DNA of 64,000 bases from an uncultured Dehalococcoidia bacterium (GTDB lineage Bacteria > Chloroflexota > Dehalococcoidia > Lucifugimonadales > Lucifugimonadaceae): assembly GCA_951812795.1 (NCBI GenBank), contig OX638325.1:868001-932000 (forward strand). Reading direction: 5' to 3'. Positions 35,802-46,200 of this stretch are shown here, piece by piece. How positions within the stretch are numbered: the stretch's first letter is position 1; the number at the start of each line of letters is the position of its first letter. The notes beneath the pieces were generated by a model that was not told where the DNA came from, did no database searches, and saw nothing but the letters and a program-made list of their open reading frames with translations. Both the position numbers and the translations under genes were made by a program.

Positions 35802-37226
35802 TCACGAAACTGGTGGCCTGAGGTGCGCCCATGGCCTAGCTTTCTCGAATGCCGCAGAGGCGGCCAGGACCGTCTCCTCATCGCCGGGTTTGCCGACGAT
35901 GTGGAGACCAACTGGCATCCCGTCGGAGTCGAAACCACACGGGACGCTGGCGGCGGTGAAGCCGATGGTGTTGATCGGATGCGTGTGCGGTAGGTAGCCC
36001 CACCAGGGAATACATGTCGCAGGTTCCCCGCCGATCTCTTCAGGATATTTTTCGTGTTCGAATGCGGTCGTCGCCATAGTTGGCGAGAGAAGGAGGTCGA
36101 ATTTGTCGAACTGGTCCCAGAACTGCTGGATCATCCGGTCTCGTTCACCAAGAGCACGTCCGAAATCGACGACGCTCAGTTTGCGTCCGTACTCCAATCC
36201 GTAGTTGACGTACCAAGTCAACTGATCCTCGGGCAGATGGCCGTTCACGGCGATGGCGCTAGATGTCGACAGTACGTACCAGGTGTCGAAAGGTGCATTG
36301 AGGACGATGTCAGACTCGTCAACCGTGCATCCGAGTTCTTCGAAGACCTTGGCACCGGCTTCCGCGGCTACGGCTACGTCAGGATCGACGGCCGCGTAGC
36401 CCCATCCGAGGCTCCATCCGAGTTTCAGCCCTTCGATTTCCCGACCTACAGCGGCGACAAAGTCAGGCACTGGTGCGCGCATCGAACTTGCGTCACGAGG
36501 ATCGTATCCCGACATAACTTGGAGGAGCATCGCGGAGTCGGCGACGGTGCGCGACATCGGCCCTTGCTGGCTGAATAGGTTCGCCGCTGGCGCACCGTCA
36601 GTTCCGGCATAGCTAGAGACGCGCCCTTGCGTTGGTTTGATCCCGTAGATGCCGTTGAAGCTCGCAGGTATACGAATGGATCCGCCGCCATCTCCACCAG
36701 TAGCAAGGGCGCAGAGTCCCGCGGCTAAGGACGAACCGGCCCCTCCGCTTGAGCCACCGGAGGTTCGGTCTGGATTCCACGGGTTGCCACATGGCGGTCC
36801 AAGCCGGTTGTCACTCGTGCCGAGATGACCAAACTCAGGAGTGTTCGTCTTGCCGAGCATTACCGCGCCGGCATCGAAGATGTTATCGATGTAGGCCGCG
36901 TTCGCGTCCGGCACCCGGTCTTTGTAAGCCAACGAACCGCCTGTTGTGCGAACCCCCTTCGTCATTTGAAGGTCCTTGATCGATATCGGAAGACCGTGCA
37001 GGGGGCCGAGGCTTTCGCCGCGTGCGGTCGCCGCATCGGCCTTCGCGGCCTGTTCGAGTGCGATCTCGCGCGTCACGGTCAAAAACGCATGGAGTTGGTC
37101 ATCGAGCTTATCGATCCGTGACAGATATAGCTCGGTGAGTTCAGTGGAAGTAATCTCTCCATCGGCGATCAGTGCTCGCAGCTCCGTCGCGGAAGCGAAG
37201 GCGAGGTTTTCATCTAGATTTGGCAT
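35802..37226 (-). CDS. Amidase (amidase-signature family)
   Basis: Ser-cisSer-Lys amide hydrolase of 474 residues. The catalytic lysine is in GLPISIKDLQMTKG, and the serine pair is in the glycine-rich signature TSGGSSGGAGSSLAAGLCALATGGDGGGS. Length and motifs match the GatA-like amidase superfamily, but no gatB or gatC is adjacent, so it is likely a stand-alone amidase. Gamma-glutamyltransferase lies upstream on the same strand, 13 bases away, which points to joint amide or peptide catabolism. Confidence 0.92.
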   Translation of the reverse strand: MPNLDENLAFASATELRALIADGEITSTELTELYLSRIDKLDDQLHAFLTVTREIALEQAAKADAATARGESLGPLHGLPISIKDLQMTKGVRTTGGSLAYKDRVPDANAAYIDNIFDAGAVMLGKTNTPEFGHLGTSDNRLGPPCGNPWNPDRTSGGSSGGAGSSLAAGLCALATGGDGGGSIRIPASFNGIYGIKPTQGRVSSYAGTDGAPAANLFSQQGPMSRTVADSAMLLQVMSGYDPRDASSMRAPVPDFVAAVGREIEGLKLGWSLGWGYAAVDPDVAVAAEAGAKVFEELGCTVDESDIVLNAPFDTWYVLSTSSAIAVNGHLPEDQLTWYVNYGLEYGRKLSVVDFGRALGERDRMIQQFWDQFDKFDLLLSPTMATTAFEHEKYPEEIGGEPATCIPWWGYLPHTHPINTIGFTAASVPCGFDSDGMPVGLHIVGKPGDEETVLAASAAFEKARPWAHLRPPVS

Positions 37227-37238
37227 TTTTTGGTTTCG

Positions 37239-38987
37239 TTACCTTCCAATGGCGTAGCTGTCTCGGCGCGGGTCTGCACCGCCCGACATCACGCCCGATT
37301 CTTGATCAACTCTGATTGCGGTCATCGCTCCGCCGGTCGGTGTCCAGTCGTCCAGCACATGAACATCATGCCCCATGCCTACCAACTCTGTGGCCGTGCC
37401 TGCATCGATCCGTCCCTCGAGGTCCAACCGACCCGGAAAATAGGTATGAGGCCAGAAGGAGTTTGGGAAGTTCCACGTCGCAAAACGCGGCTCTTCGATG
37501 GCCTGCTGCGGATCCATACCGTGAACCGCGACATTGAGGAATAGTTGGACCATCGACGTGCATTGCGTATCGCCGCCGGGTGTACCGAATGGCATAAAGA
37601 GTTTGCCGTCTTTGAATGCGATAGCCGGGTTCGGCGTTAGCCGCGGTCGCTTCCAAGGCTGGAGAGCTGATGGATGTTCGGGGTCGAGCCATGTCTGTGA
37701 ACCTCGTGACGACATCTGAATGCCGAGCCCCGGAACGATTGGACTTGGCGCAATCGGATCACTTGGTGTCGCCGAGAACGCGTTCCCCCACCGGTCCACC
37801 GCGCACACGTAACTCGTGTCCTGCATCCTTCCCCCGGTAGCCGCCGCCATCGCCACAGAAGCACTACCGTTTCTAGAAACTCCCTGATACGGCCAAGGGT
37901 TGCCTGGCTCAGGCATCGCACGATATGCGTTCGTCATATCTACATCCGCCCGTCTCGACCGCGTGTATCCCTTGGACAATAGACCGTCGATTGGCACATC
38001 GACGAGATCGGGGTCTCCGTAATACGCGTGACGATCCGCGTAAGCCAGGTCGAGAGCCTGCGTCACCAGATGGATGTATTCCGTTGAGTTATGCCCCATT
38101 GCGGCCAGATCATCGTCTTCGAGTATCTGGAGCGTCTGGGCGACTACCGGACCTTGACACCACGCGTTGCATGTGTACACGGTGTAGTCGCGAAACTCGC
38201 CCGACACCGGAGGTTCAACTTTCACCGAGAACTCCGCCAAGTCCTCCATAGTGATCCATCCACCCTCGCTATCGGAAAAGGCAATCATCTCCTCGGCGAT
38301 ATCACCAAGATAGAACCGATCGCGCGCGGCCCGCAACGCCGCTTCTCTGCCAAGATGCGACGCCCCTTGTTCGGCCTCAATCAACCGCCTGAACGTCCGC
38401 GCTAAATCCTTTTGCACCAAAATCTCACCGGCACGCGGTGTCCGCCCACTCGGCAAATAGATTTCGCGGGTCGATGGCCACATCGCCACTCCGCCTTCGT
38501 GATCGTCCTCCGTCGTCTGCAACCCCTCGCTCAAATAGGCCGACACCGGAAAACCGTTCTCGGCCAGATCCAGCGCTGGTGCGATGACCTGCTCGAAAGT
38601 CATCGTCCCGTATTCCTCGATCGCCGTCAGCCACGCATCGGGCGCGGCCGGCACCACCGTCCGCAACACTCCCGGTGGAATCTGTCCGCCGTAGTGTTCG
38701 TTGAAGTGCTCGATATTCGCTGCCCTAGGCCAGCGACCGAGTCCGCTGATGGTCACGACTTCGTCGGACGCGGCATCGTAGATTGCGATGGGCGCCACGC
38801 CTCCGAAATTCGTTGCGCTTGGCAGCGTCACGTTGATGGCAATACCAGCAGCAACACCGGCATCCACCGCATTCCCACCGTCCTCCAAAATCCGATACCC
38901 AGCGGCAGCCGCGAGATAGTGACCGGCGGAGACCATATGGGTCGTACCCATGATCGGCGGTCGGTATGTATTCATTCTTCCGGGCAT
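37239..38987 (-). CDS. Gamma-glutamyltransferase family protein
   Basis: N-terminal nucleophile hydrolase that self-cleaves into two chains and hydrolyses or transfers gamma-glutamyl groups. The 582 residues include GGNAVDAGVAAGIAINVTLP, the FGGVAPIAIYD segment, and DTSYVCAVDRWGNAFSATPSD around the predicted nucleophile Thr, then the small-subunit end GGAMTAIRVDQESGVMSGGADPRRDSYAIG. The classical TTH motif reads DTSY. No signal peptide, so it may be cytoplasmic, and the substrate may not be glutathione. Confidence 0.9.
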   Translation of the reverse strand: MPGRMNTYRPPIMGTTHMVSAGHYLAAAAGYRILEDGGNAVDAGVAAGIAINVTLPSATNFGGVAPIAIYDAASDEVVTISGLGRWPRAANIEHFNEHYGGQIPPGVLRTVVPAAPDAWLTAIEEYGTMTFEQVIAPALDLAENGFPVSAYLSEGLQTTEDDHEGGVAMWPSTREIYLPSGRTPRAGEILVQKDLARTFRRLIEAEQGASHLGREAALRAARDRFYLGDIAEEMIAFSDSEGGWITMEDLAEFSVKVEPPVSGEFRDYTVYTCNAWCQGPVVAQTLQILEDDDLAAMGHNSTEYIHLVTQALDLAYADRHAYYGDPDLVDVPIDGLLSKGYTRSRRADVDMTNAYRAMPEPGNPWPYQGVSRNGSASVAMAAATGGRMQDTSYVCAVDRWGNAFSATPSDPIAPSPIVPGLGIQMSSRGSQTWLDPEHPSALQPWKRPRLTPNPAIAFKDGKLFMPFGTPGGDTQCTSMVQLFLNVAVHGMDPQQAIEEPRFATWNFPNSFWPHTYFPGRLDLEGRIDAGTATELVGMGHDVHVLDDWTPTGGAMTAIRVDQESGVMSGGADPRRDSYAIGR

Positions 38988-39107
38988 CCCAGTTCCCCAA
39001 CACGTTCAACAGGTTGCGAGACACACGCCATATCAGGCGGTTACGGCCCGAATTATACGCCGATTACGCCGTCTACAGGACCCCGAGAGACACGAAGAAT
39101 AGAATGG

Positions 39108-40316
39108 TTGCCCGTGCCAAGAAAATATCCAGAATCCGTTGTCGTGGTCGGAGCCGGTGTAACCGGCCTCAGCACGGCTTTCCACCTCGTCGAGAAGGGC
39201 GTTGAGCGCGTCACCGTGATCGACAAAGGTCGTGTGGGTGGCGGGTCCAGCCTCCAGTCTGGCGGCATCATCACGATGTTGATGGCCACGCAAACCGAGG
39301 TCCGGGCCCGCGCAATCGCCCTCGATATCTTCGAACGCTTCAGCAATATTCTCGACGGATACCACTTCCACCAAGTCGGATGCCTCAATCTCTTCACCGA
39401 AAAAGTGTTCGCCGCGGGTGCCGATTTGCGCGAAATGTGGCGCCGGAACGGGGGACAGTTCGACATCATCCGCGGTTCCGAGATTAGCGAGCGATTCCCC
39501 GACCTCCGATCAGCAGACAACGAATTTGGCATTCTCGATCACCGATCCGGGTTTTCAGAACCGCTCCACTACGTCTCTGCCCTCAAGGCCAAGCTAGTGG
39601 ACATGGGTGTAGAAATCAGGGAAAACGAAACCGTGAATGGGTTTGAAATCCGCGACGATGCGGTGCGCGAGGTCACTACCACCAGCGGCTCCATCCTATC
39701 GGACGCAGTTGTCTGCGCGGTCAACGCTTGGACGAACCACGTCCTCGCCGACGCAGGATTCCAAATCCCATACAAAAACTTTGTCCACGAGCGGTTCGTC
39801 ACGAAGCCATTCCAAAATCCGCCACGCCTTCCCGCGGTCAACGATCACATCCTCAACGGGTACGTCCGACCCACAGATGACAACCGCTTGCTCGTAGGGA
39901 CCTCAGTCGACCACCAGGCCTACGAGATGCGCGGACGCGACTTTGACGTCTCAGAACTAGATCCGCACCCAGAAGCGCTTCCGTTCATCAAAGGAAATCT
40001 AATAAACCGGACCGCCCTGTTGGAGGGCGCTGAATGGGACTACCATACGGTGGGATTGATCAGCTTGGCGCACGACGTGAAGCCGGTCATCGGACCGGTG
40101 CCGGGCGTGAATGGTCTCTACGTCGGGGCGCATTTCCACTCCGGCGGATTTGCCTACAATCCGGTTTCCGGGTTGCTGCTTGCCGAGCATGTGGTTGATG
40201 GAGGGACTAGGATCGACACAGAAATGTACAGTCCAGCTCGGTTTGGGAGCATCGACACGGATGCGTTTTTGTCGACGCCGATAATGCACAGCGAGATGGG
40301 CGTGACGCGGCATTAG
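39108..40316 (+). CDS. FAD-dependent oxidoreductase (DAO family)
   Basis: Flavin amine/amino-acid oxidase-like enzyme of about 402 residues. The N-terminal FAD motif VVVVGAGVTGLSTAFHLVEKGVERVTVIDK starts at about residue 11, with GGGSSLQSGGI after it; the C-terminal HDVKPVIGPVPGVNGLYVGAHFHSGGFAYNPVSG is the usual FAD closure. It resembles glycine/sarcosine oxidase-like proteins. The start is TTG 39108 or GTG 39114; a much longer open frame upstream is antisense to the gamma-glutamyltransferase gene and is rejected. Confidence 0.88.
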   Translation: MPVPRKYPESVVVVGAGVTGLSTAFHLVEKGVERVTVIDKGRVGGGSSLQSGGIITMLMATQTEVRARAIALDIFERFSNILDGYHFHQVGCLNLFTEKVFAAGADLREMWRRNGGQFDIIRGSEISERFPDLRSADNEFGILDHRSGFSEPLHYVSALKAKLVDMGVEIRENETVNGFEIRDDAVREVTTTSGSILSDAVVCAVNAWTNHVLADAGFQIPYKNFVHERFVTKPFQNPPRLPAVNDHILNGYVRPTDDNRLLVGTSVDHQAYEMRGRDFDVSELDPHPEALPFIKGNLINRTALLEGAEWDYHTVGLISLAHDVKPVIGPVPGVNGLYVGAHFHSGGFAYNPVSGLLLAEHVVDGGTRIDTEMYSPARFGSIDTDAFLSTPIMHSEMGVTRH

Positions 40317-40353
40317 GTTGCGGAATCGTGGGGTCGGTGCGTGATTTTCGCGG

Positions 40354-40728
40354 TTAGAAGACCTTACCGATTCGGAAGCCCAAAAACACCGCGGCCAACG
40401 CAGCGGCGTTGCTGATGAGCAGGTTGGCGACGAAGATCGCCCAACTGCCGCTGCGGAAGAACATTGCTTCGTCGAACGCGAATGTCGAAAACGTCGTGAA
40501 AGACCCCAAGAATCCCGTCAACACCAGCAATCGCATGTTCTCAGACACCCAATCACGATCTTCAGCGTATGCCCAGACCAAGCCGAAGAGTAACGAACCG
40601 AGCACGTTCACCGTGAGGATCGCCATTGGAAACGTTGTCGGCGAATATCTTTGGTAGATGACGACCGTGCCGTAACGGGCCAATGCACCTGCGGCACCAC
40701 CGATCGCGACGCTGAGCAGCTTTTCCAT
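40354..40728 (-). CDS. crcB: Fluoride exporter CrcB/Fluc
   Basis: Small four-helix membrane protein forming a dual-topology fluoride channel. The 124 residues show GGAAGALARYG near the start, NVLGSLLFGLVWA, and the hallmark GFLGSFTTFSTFAFD. Only one crcB is present, consistent with a homodimer. No fluoride riboswitch is visible upstream. Confidence 0.93.
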   Translation of the reverse strand: MEKLLSVAIGGAAGALARYGTVVIYQRYSPTTFPMAILTVNVLGSLLFGLVWAYAEDRDWVSENMRLLVLTGFLGSFTTFSTFAFDEAMFFRSGSWAIFVANLLISNAAALAAVFLGFRIGKVF

Positions 40729-40801
40729 GTGCTAAACCTTATTCCATGAGAATTCGGAAGAGCTTCGGCAGATTGCACCCGACCTGAGGAGGAATAACAC
40801 G

Positions 40802-41473
40802 ATGGCAGGTTCGATGATCACATATCCGAGCAACGGCGGCGAAACTAAGGGTTATCTAGCGTTGCCTGAGTCCGGCTCTGGACCCGGTTTGCTTGTAATT
40901 CAGGAGTGGTGGGGGCTTGTCCAGCACATCAAGAATATGGCTGACCGTTATGCGGCCCGTGGTTTCGTCGCCCTCGCTCCAGACCTGTATCACGGCGAGG
41001 CCGCGACGGAACCCGATCATGCGATGACTCTCATGCACGAGCTCGAGATTCCGCAAGCGTCGAAAGACCTTGTTGGCGCAGCGGAGTATCTCCGGTCCCA
41101 TGAAGCAAACTCCACGGGCAAGGTCGGATGCCTAGGATACTGCATGGGCGGTGGTATGACCCTTCTTCTGGCGTCCCTCGGCGCAATCCAAGCCGGCGCT
41201 CCGTTCTACGGCGTTCTGCCGACGGGTCTCCCTGATGCCGCATCGATCCAGTGCCCTATCCAAGGCCACTTCGCCGAGCACGACGACGCCACCGATGCCG
41301 TTCCTGGCCTCAGGTCAGGATTGACCGCCGCCGGCGTCGAAAACGAATTCTTCATCTACGAAGGTACTCAGCACGCGTTCTGCAACGATGATCGACCCGA
41401 GGTTTACGACGAAGGCGCGGCGACAACCTCGATGGCTCGAACGGTTGAATTCATGATGGCTCACCTGTCGTGA
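40802..41473 (+). CDS. Dienelactone hydrolase family protein
   Basis: Alpha/beta hydrolase of 223 residues with a cysteine nucleophile in GYCMGGG, acid residue in GHFAEHDDAT and histidine in EGTQHAF, the dienelactone hydrolase triad. GLLVIQEWWGL near residue 35 matches the family. It has a very strong SD (GAGGAGGAA) and overlaps the methyltransferase start by four bases. Confidence 0.93.
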   Translation: MAGSMITYPSNGGETKGYLALPESGSGPGLLVIQEWWGLVQHIKNMADRYAARGFVALAPDLYHGEAATEPDHAMTLMHELEIPQASKDLVGAAEYLRSHEANSTGKVGCLGYCMGGGMTLLLASLGAIQAGAPFYGVLPTGLPDAASIQCPIQGHFAEHDDATDAVPGLRSGLTAAGVENEFFIYEGTQHAFCNDDRPEVYDEGAATTSMARTVEFMMAHLS

Positions 41474-42243
41474 GTGCGGAACCCGCAGACGCTCAAGAAC
41501 AGTTCAACCGCCAGGCGGCAAATTACGCCGTCAGCGTTCCGCACGCGACGAGCGACAGCTTGGGGATCATATCCGAGTTGGCGGCCATGGGCCGGTACCA
41601 TTTGGCGCTCGACATCGCAACCGGGCCCGGTTTTACGGCGTTTGCCATCGCCGAGTTCTGCAACACGGTCATCGCCTCCGACTTCGCCGAAGGAATGCTC
41701 GACCAAGCCCGGAAGATCGCCGATGACCGCGAGATCCACAACGTACGCTTCGAAATCATCGAAGCCCACGACATCCCCTACCCTGACGAATCGATCGATC
41801 TCGTAACCTGCCGAACTGCTGCCCATCATTTCCACGACATCCCTCAATTTCTGTCGGAAGTCCATCGCGTCCTGAAACCCGCCGGCGTCTTCCTCCTCTG
41901 CGACACCACTACTTCCGAAAACCACGAACTCGCCCAATGGCACCAACGAGTGGAAGCCGAGCGCGACCCTTCCCATGTTGCCGCGCCCTCCCCGTCCAAA
42001 TGGTCAACACTGATCACAGACGCCAGGTTCAAAATAACTCACAACCAAGCAACTCAAGTCAACATGACCTTCAACCACTGGGTGAAACGGTCGGGCACCT
42101 CCGAACAAACCTCTCAATCCCTCCACCGAGATTTCATCACCGCATCCGACCAACTGAAGCGAGAATATGGCATCGAAGAAATATCCGACGACGACATCGC
42201 CTTCCACTGGCCAGTCGTAGTCTGCCGCGCCGTCAAGGATTAG
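41470..42243 (+). CDS. Class I SAM-dependent methyltransferase
   Basis: The 257-residue Rossmann methyltransferase starts at GTG 41470, overlapping the previous stop in a GTGA. ALDIATGPGFTAFAIAEF is motif I, followed by ASDFAEGMLDQARKIA, IPYPDESIDLVTCRTAAHHF and VLKPAGVFLLCDTT. It resembles UbiE/Methyltransf_11 proteins. Substrate unknown; coupling with the hydrolase suggests a common pathway. Confidence 0.9.
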   Translation: MSAEPADAQEQFNRQAANYAVSVPHATSDSLGIISELAAMGRYHLALDIATGPGFTAFAIAEFCNTVIASDFAEGMLDQARKIADDREIHNVRFEIIEAHDIPYPDESIDLVTCRTAAHHFHDIPQFLSEVHRVLKPAGVFLLCDTTTSENHELAQWHQRVEAERDPSHVAAPSPSKWSTLITDARFKITHNQATQVNMTFNHWVKRSGTSEQTSQSLHRDFITASDQLKREYGIEEISDDDIAFHWPVVVCRAVKD

Positions 42244-42438
42244 CATCCGACTCCCCCGTTTCCTTGAAACTTAGACGGGCGCTGATCGCAAACACCCCGA
42301 TTTATACTTTCGTTTAGTCGTCAGCCTAGTTTGACGCGGGCAAACTGAACCGGATTCTTGTGCGTATCAGTTACGGTCACCAGTCGCCAAACATTGCACA
42401 TTTAACGTTCTTGAGCAGGAATTTTGAGGAGCCCTCCC

Positions 42439-43182
42439 ATGGAAACGCAACCCATCATTGAGGCGCACGGCGTCACGAAGGTTTACCGTACGCGAGATGT
42501 CGAAGTGCGGGCGTTGGACGGGGTTGACATGAAGGTCGACAAGGGTGAAATGGTTTCCGTAATGGGGCCGAGCGGTTCTGGCAAGACCACTCTGTTGAAC
42601 TGCCTGTCTGGTCTTGATACCGTCGAAAGCGGAGACGTATCTGTTGCGGGCAATGTGATCGCAGAAATGTCCGACAACGACTTGAGCGAATACCGCGCCC
42701 GAATGATGGGTTTTATCTTCCAGTCTTACAACCTACTCCCCGTTCTTACGGCTCAAGAAAATGTTGAACTGCCCCTCGTACTGACCGGTGTCAAGCAGGC
42801 AAAGGCGTCAAAAAAGGCGATGGAAAAGCTAGACCTCGTCGGATTGGCAGACCGCGCCGATCACACTCCATCAGAACTTTCGGGTGGGCAGCAACAACGC
42901 GTAACGATTGCGCGGGCTTTGGCAAATGATCCCGCCCTCGTCTGGGCCGACGAGCCGACCGGCAACCTAGATTCCTCTAACGAAGACGAGATCATGGAGC
43001 TGCTTAGAAAGCTGAATTTGGAGCAGAGTCAGACATTCGTCATCGTCACGCACTCCCAGCACGTCGGCTTGCTTACGGATCGAACGATTCGGATGTTCGA
43101 CGGCAAGATAACCGACCACGGATTCCAAGACGAGATCAGACAGTCCGAACTGCCATCGACCGCATCCGGCGACAACGAATAA
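42439..43182 (+). CDS. LolD/MacB-type ABC transporter ATPase
   Basis: ATP-binding subunit of a type VII (MacB/LolCDE/FtsEX) mechanotransmission ABC system. The 247 residues carry Walker A GPSGSGKTT, the Q-loop FIFQSYNLLPVLTAQENVELP, LSGGQQQRV, LVWADEPTGNLD and the H-loop IVTHSQH. GAGGAG before ATG 42439 fixes the start. It pairs with the FtsX-like permease 49 bases downstream. Confidence 0.95.
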   Translation: METQPIIEAHGVTKVYRTRDVEVRALDGVDMKVDKGEMVSVMGPSGSGKTTLLNCLSGLDTVESGDVSVAGNVIAEMSDNDLSEYRARMMGFIFQSYNLLPVLTAQENVELPLVLTGVKQAKASKKAMEKLDLVGLADRADHTPSELSGGQQQRVTIARALANDPALVWADEPTGNLDSSNEDEIMELLRKLNLEQSQTFVIVTHSQHVGLLTDRTIRMFDGKITDHGFQDEIRQSELPSTASGDNE

Positions 43183-43231
43183 TGACGATCCTTCTTTCGT
43201 TGCATTTTCGGGAAGACATTTAAGGAAAATC

Positions 43232-46200
43232 ATGGAAACGCTATTTGGTCTGGAAATGCAGTACCTGGCCGCCGGGTTGTCGGCGACGCTGTTGATACTA
43301 GTGCTGGTGATCGCGATAATCGCGGTTCGAAATCAATTCCTGATCAAGCTTTCGCTGCGCAACATTCCTCGACGCCGGACTCAAAGCATCCTCATCATCG
43401 TCGGATTGATGCTGTCCTCGACTATCGTTGCTGCCTCCCTCGCCATCGGGGATACGATCACGGCCAGCATCCGCAATGCGGTGTTGGAAGGCGTCGGCGA
43501 CACCGACTTGAGGATCACCAAACCTGTATTCGGCGATCTCGGTGACCCCACTATCTCTTCACAAGAGATCGAAGAGATCGCGGTCAATCTCTATTCCGAT
43601 CCGCGCGTTGACGGCATCATGCCGATCAACTCTGAAGTAGCGCCGGTTCTTAACCAACGAACTCGATTAACCGAAGCGCGAGCGGAGGTAAGAGGCTTCG
43701 ACGTCGATGGCGCCATCGGCAACTTCAAACCACAAGCAGACGGCGGGCCTAACGCCGACAGCAGACTTTCGCCGTTTTTGCTCAATCCTTCGATCGATGG
43801 ACAGGAGATCGACTTCGCATCGCTAGCCGACGATGAGGTATTGATGAACGAGGTTCTCGCCAACCAACTTGACGCCCAGGTTGGCGACATACTGACCATC
43901 GTTTCACCACTGGGACGTTTCGATTTCAAACTACGAGCAGTCATGCAGCGAGGCGGTATGGCGGCCAACGACAGGCGCGTCCTCATGTCAATCGCCACGA
44001 TCAACCGCATCTACGACAAACCTACTGGCTCCGCGGACCGGGTCGACGTTTCATTGGATCTCGACAACTACGACTTGGAAACCGAATCGGAAGCGATCGT
44101 CGATGATCTGACGTTGGTGTTCACCGACGCTGAATTGGCGGCTGAACTGCACGCCGGAATGAAGCCGTTCAGAGACACCATAATCGCCGAAATCCAAAAT
44201 TACATCGATGAAAAGAGCGGAACCAACGAACTCAGCTCTGAGAACGAAGATGATCTCCAGGAATTCATTACGGAACTTAAGCGCGACGAACCGACTGAGC
44301 GTTTCCGAGTTCTTCTTGGCGGTGACACCTTCTTAGTTCTTTTATTCGGAGTATTGAGTGGTGCCGATGTGGGAGCGCTTTCCGAGGGACTTCCGCAATT
44401 GGCGTTTGCGATCGGTCAGTTGGAACGCCTTTCGACCTCTGATTACAAGGTCTTCTTAACCAACATCGCGGAGCAAGTCGGCAACCTTTTCTTCACCTTT
44501 TTCACGTTCTTCGGTTCCTTCTCGGTGATCGTTGGTCTGCTCCTCATATTCCTGATATTCGTCTTGCTGGCATCGGAGCGGCAGCAAGAGATGGGCATTG
44601 CGCGCGCGGTCGGTACTAAGCGTGGGCACCTGGTTCAGATGTTTACTTTTGAGGGCCTCGCTTATGCGATCGGGGCCGCAGCGGTTGGAACCGCGGTTGG
44701 CGTTTTGGTCAGTCGTGCGCTCGTCGTCGTGATGGCCAATGCTTTTGGTACGGCAGACGACGAATCTTTCTCGATTGACTTCACCGTCACAATTTACTCG
44801 ATATTGGTTGCGTTCTCGATCGGTCTCATTCTCACGTTGCTGACAGTGATATTTTCTGCGTACCGAGTCAGCAAGCTGAACATCGTCGTTGCAATACGCA
44901 ACCTTCCAGAGGAGTTCGTCGCGTCGACAACAAAGCCGATACTTCGACGGTTGCTTGAATTCGTGTTCTGGGTATTTGGGCCGATATACGTGATTATTGG
45001 TCTCGTCCAGTCTGTGCGCCGCCATGAGGATGTTGGGATAGCGATCCTGAAGCTGGTGTTTACGCTGCTGGTCGTCGGTTGGATTGTCGGTTTGCTCGCG
45101 GCCTTCTTCCGCATATTTGCCCCTTACTTCAAGCAGGGTTGGCCATACGCGATTGTCGGCATCGCGCTCACCGCGCTCGGTTTTGCCAACGAGAGTGCGT
45201 GGCAGGCTTACATCGGAGCAAGCCTGGCAATCTACGGTTTGGCGATGCTCTCGCTCGTCATCATGGTTCGGGTCCGCATTCGAGAAGCGATCGCTTCCCG
45301 GATCGCATACACCACCGCCGGAGTGTTGATCCTCGTTATTTGGGCGTTACCGCAACGGATCACCAAGTTCATTACCGAAGACTTGGAAGCCAACGTCGAA
45401 ATGTTCATATTTGCCGGTTTCTTCATGGTCGCGTCCTCGGTTTGGATCATCATGTTCAACTCGGACATCATCGTGAAAGGGCTCCAGACGACATTTGGCC
45501 GGTTTACGGTTGTTCGCCCAATCATGAAACCGGCAGTGGCGTACGCAGTGGCGAATCGATTCCGAACCGGGTTGACGGTCTCGATGTTTGCGCTCGTGAT
45601 CTTCGTGTTGATGTCGTTCTCGATCCTGAATCAAAGTTTCAGCGCTCTGTTGCAGACTCCGGAAAACGTGACCGGCGGTTTCGATGTCCGTGCGGAGATC
45701 AGCGATGATCTTCCGATTGAAGACATAGATGCGGCGATCGCCGCATCGCCCGACTTGAACATTGGCGATTTCACATTTGTCGGTGGCCAAGCCAACATAA
45801 CGGCAGCCGCACGCGAAATCGATGGCGAGGAAGCGCGATTCTTGGAGTTGAATGTACGCGGTACGGAGCCTGAATACTTCGAAGAAACCGCGCTGAAGAT
45901 TACCGCCGCGGATAAGTCGTTTTTGCCCGACGGGATCGACACGGAGGATGCGGATGCTTTAGCCCGTGCGGTGTGGGACGCGCTTGCGCAAGACCCAACG
46001 CTGGCCGTGATTGCGAGCGAACACGTGATCGATATCCAAGGGCCCGGCGTGCCTTCGAATGACCATTTGTTGAAGTTAGAGGATCCGGGAGCCATCACCT
46101 CCGGCGAATTCAATGCGGCAGAAATCGAGATAATTGGCGGCGGCGAGGCCGATACATCCAGGCGTGCCAAGCGAACAGTGATCGCGGTAATTGACGATAT

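Noticed and set aside
38412-39107. Upstream extension of the FAD oxidoreductase frame to 634 residues
   Set aside because: The extension is antisense to the gamma-glutamyltransferase gene and has no family content; the FAD motif starts normally after TTG 39108.
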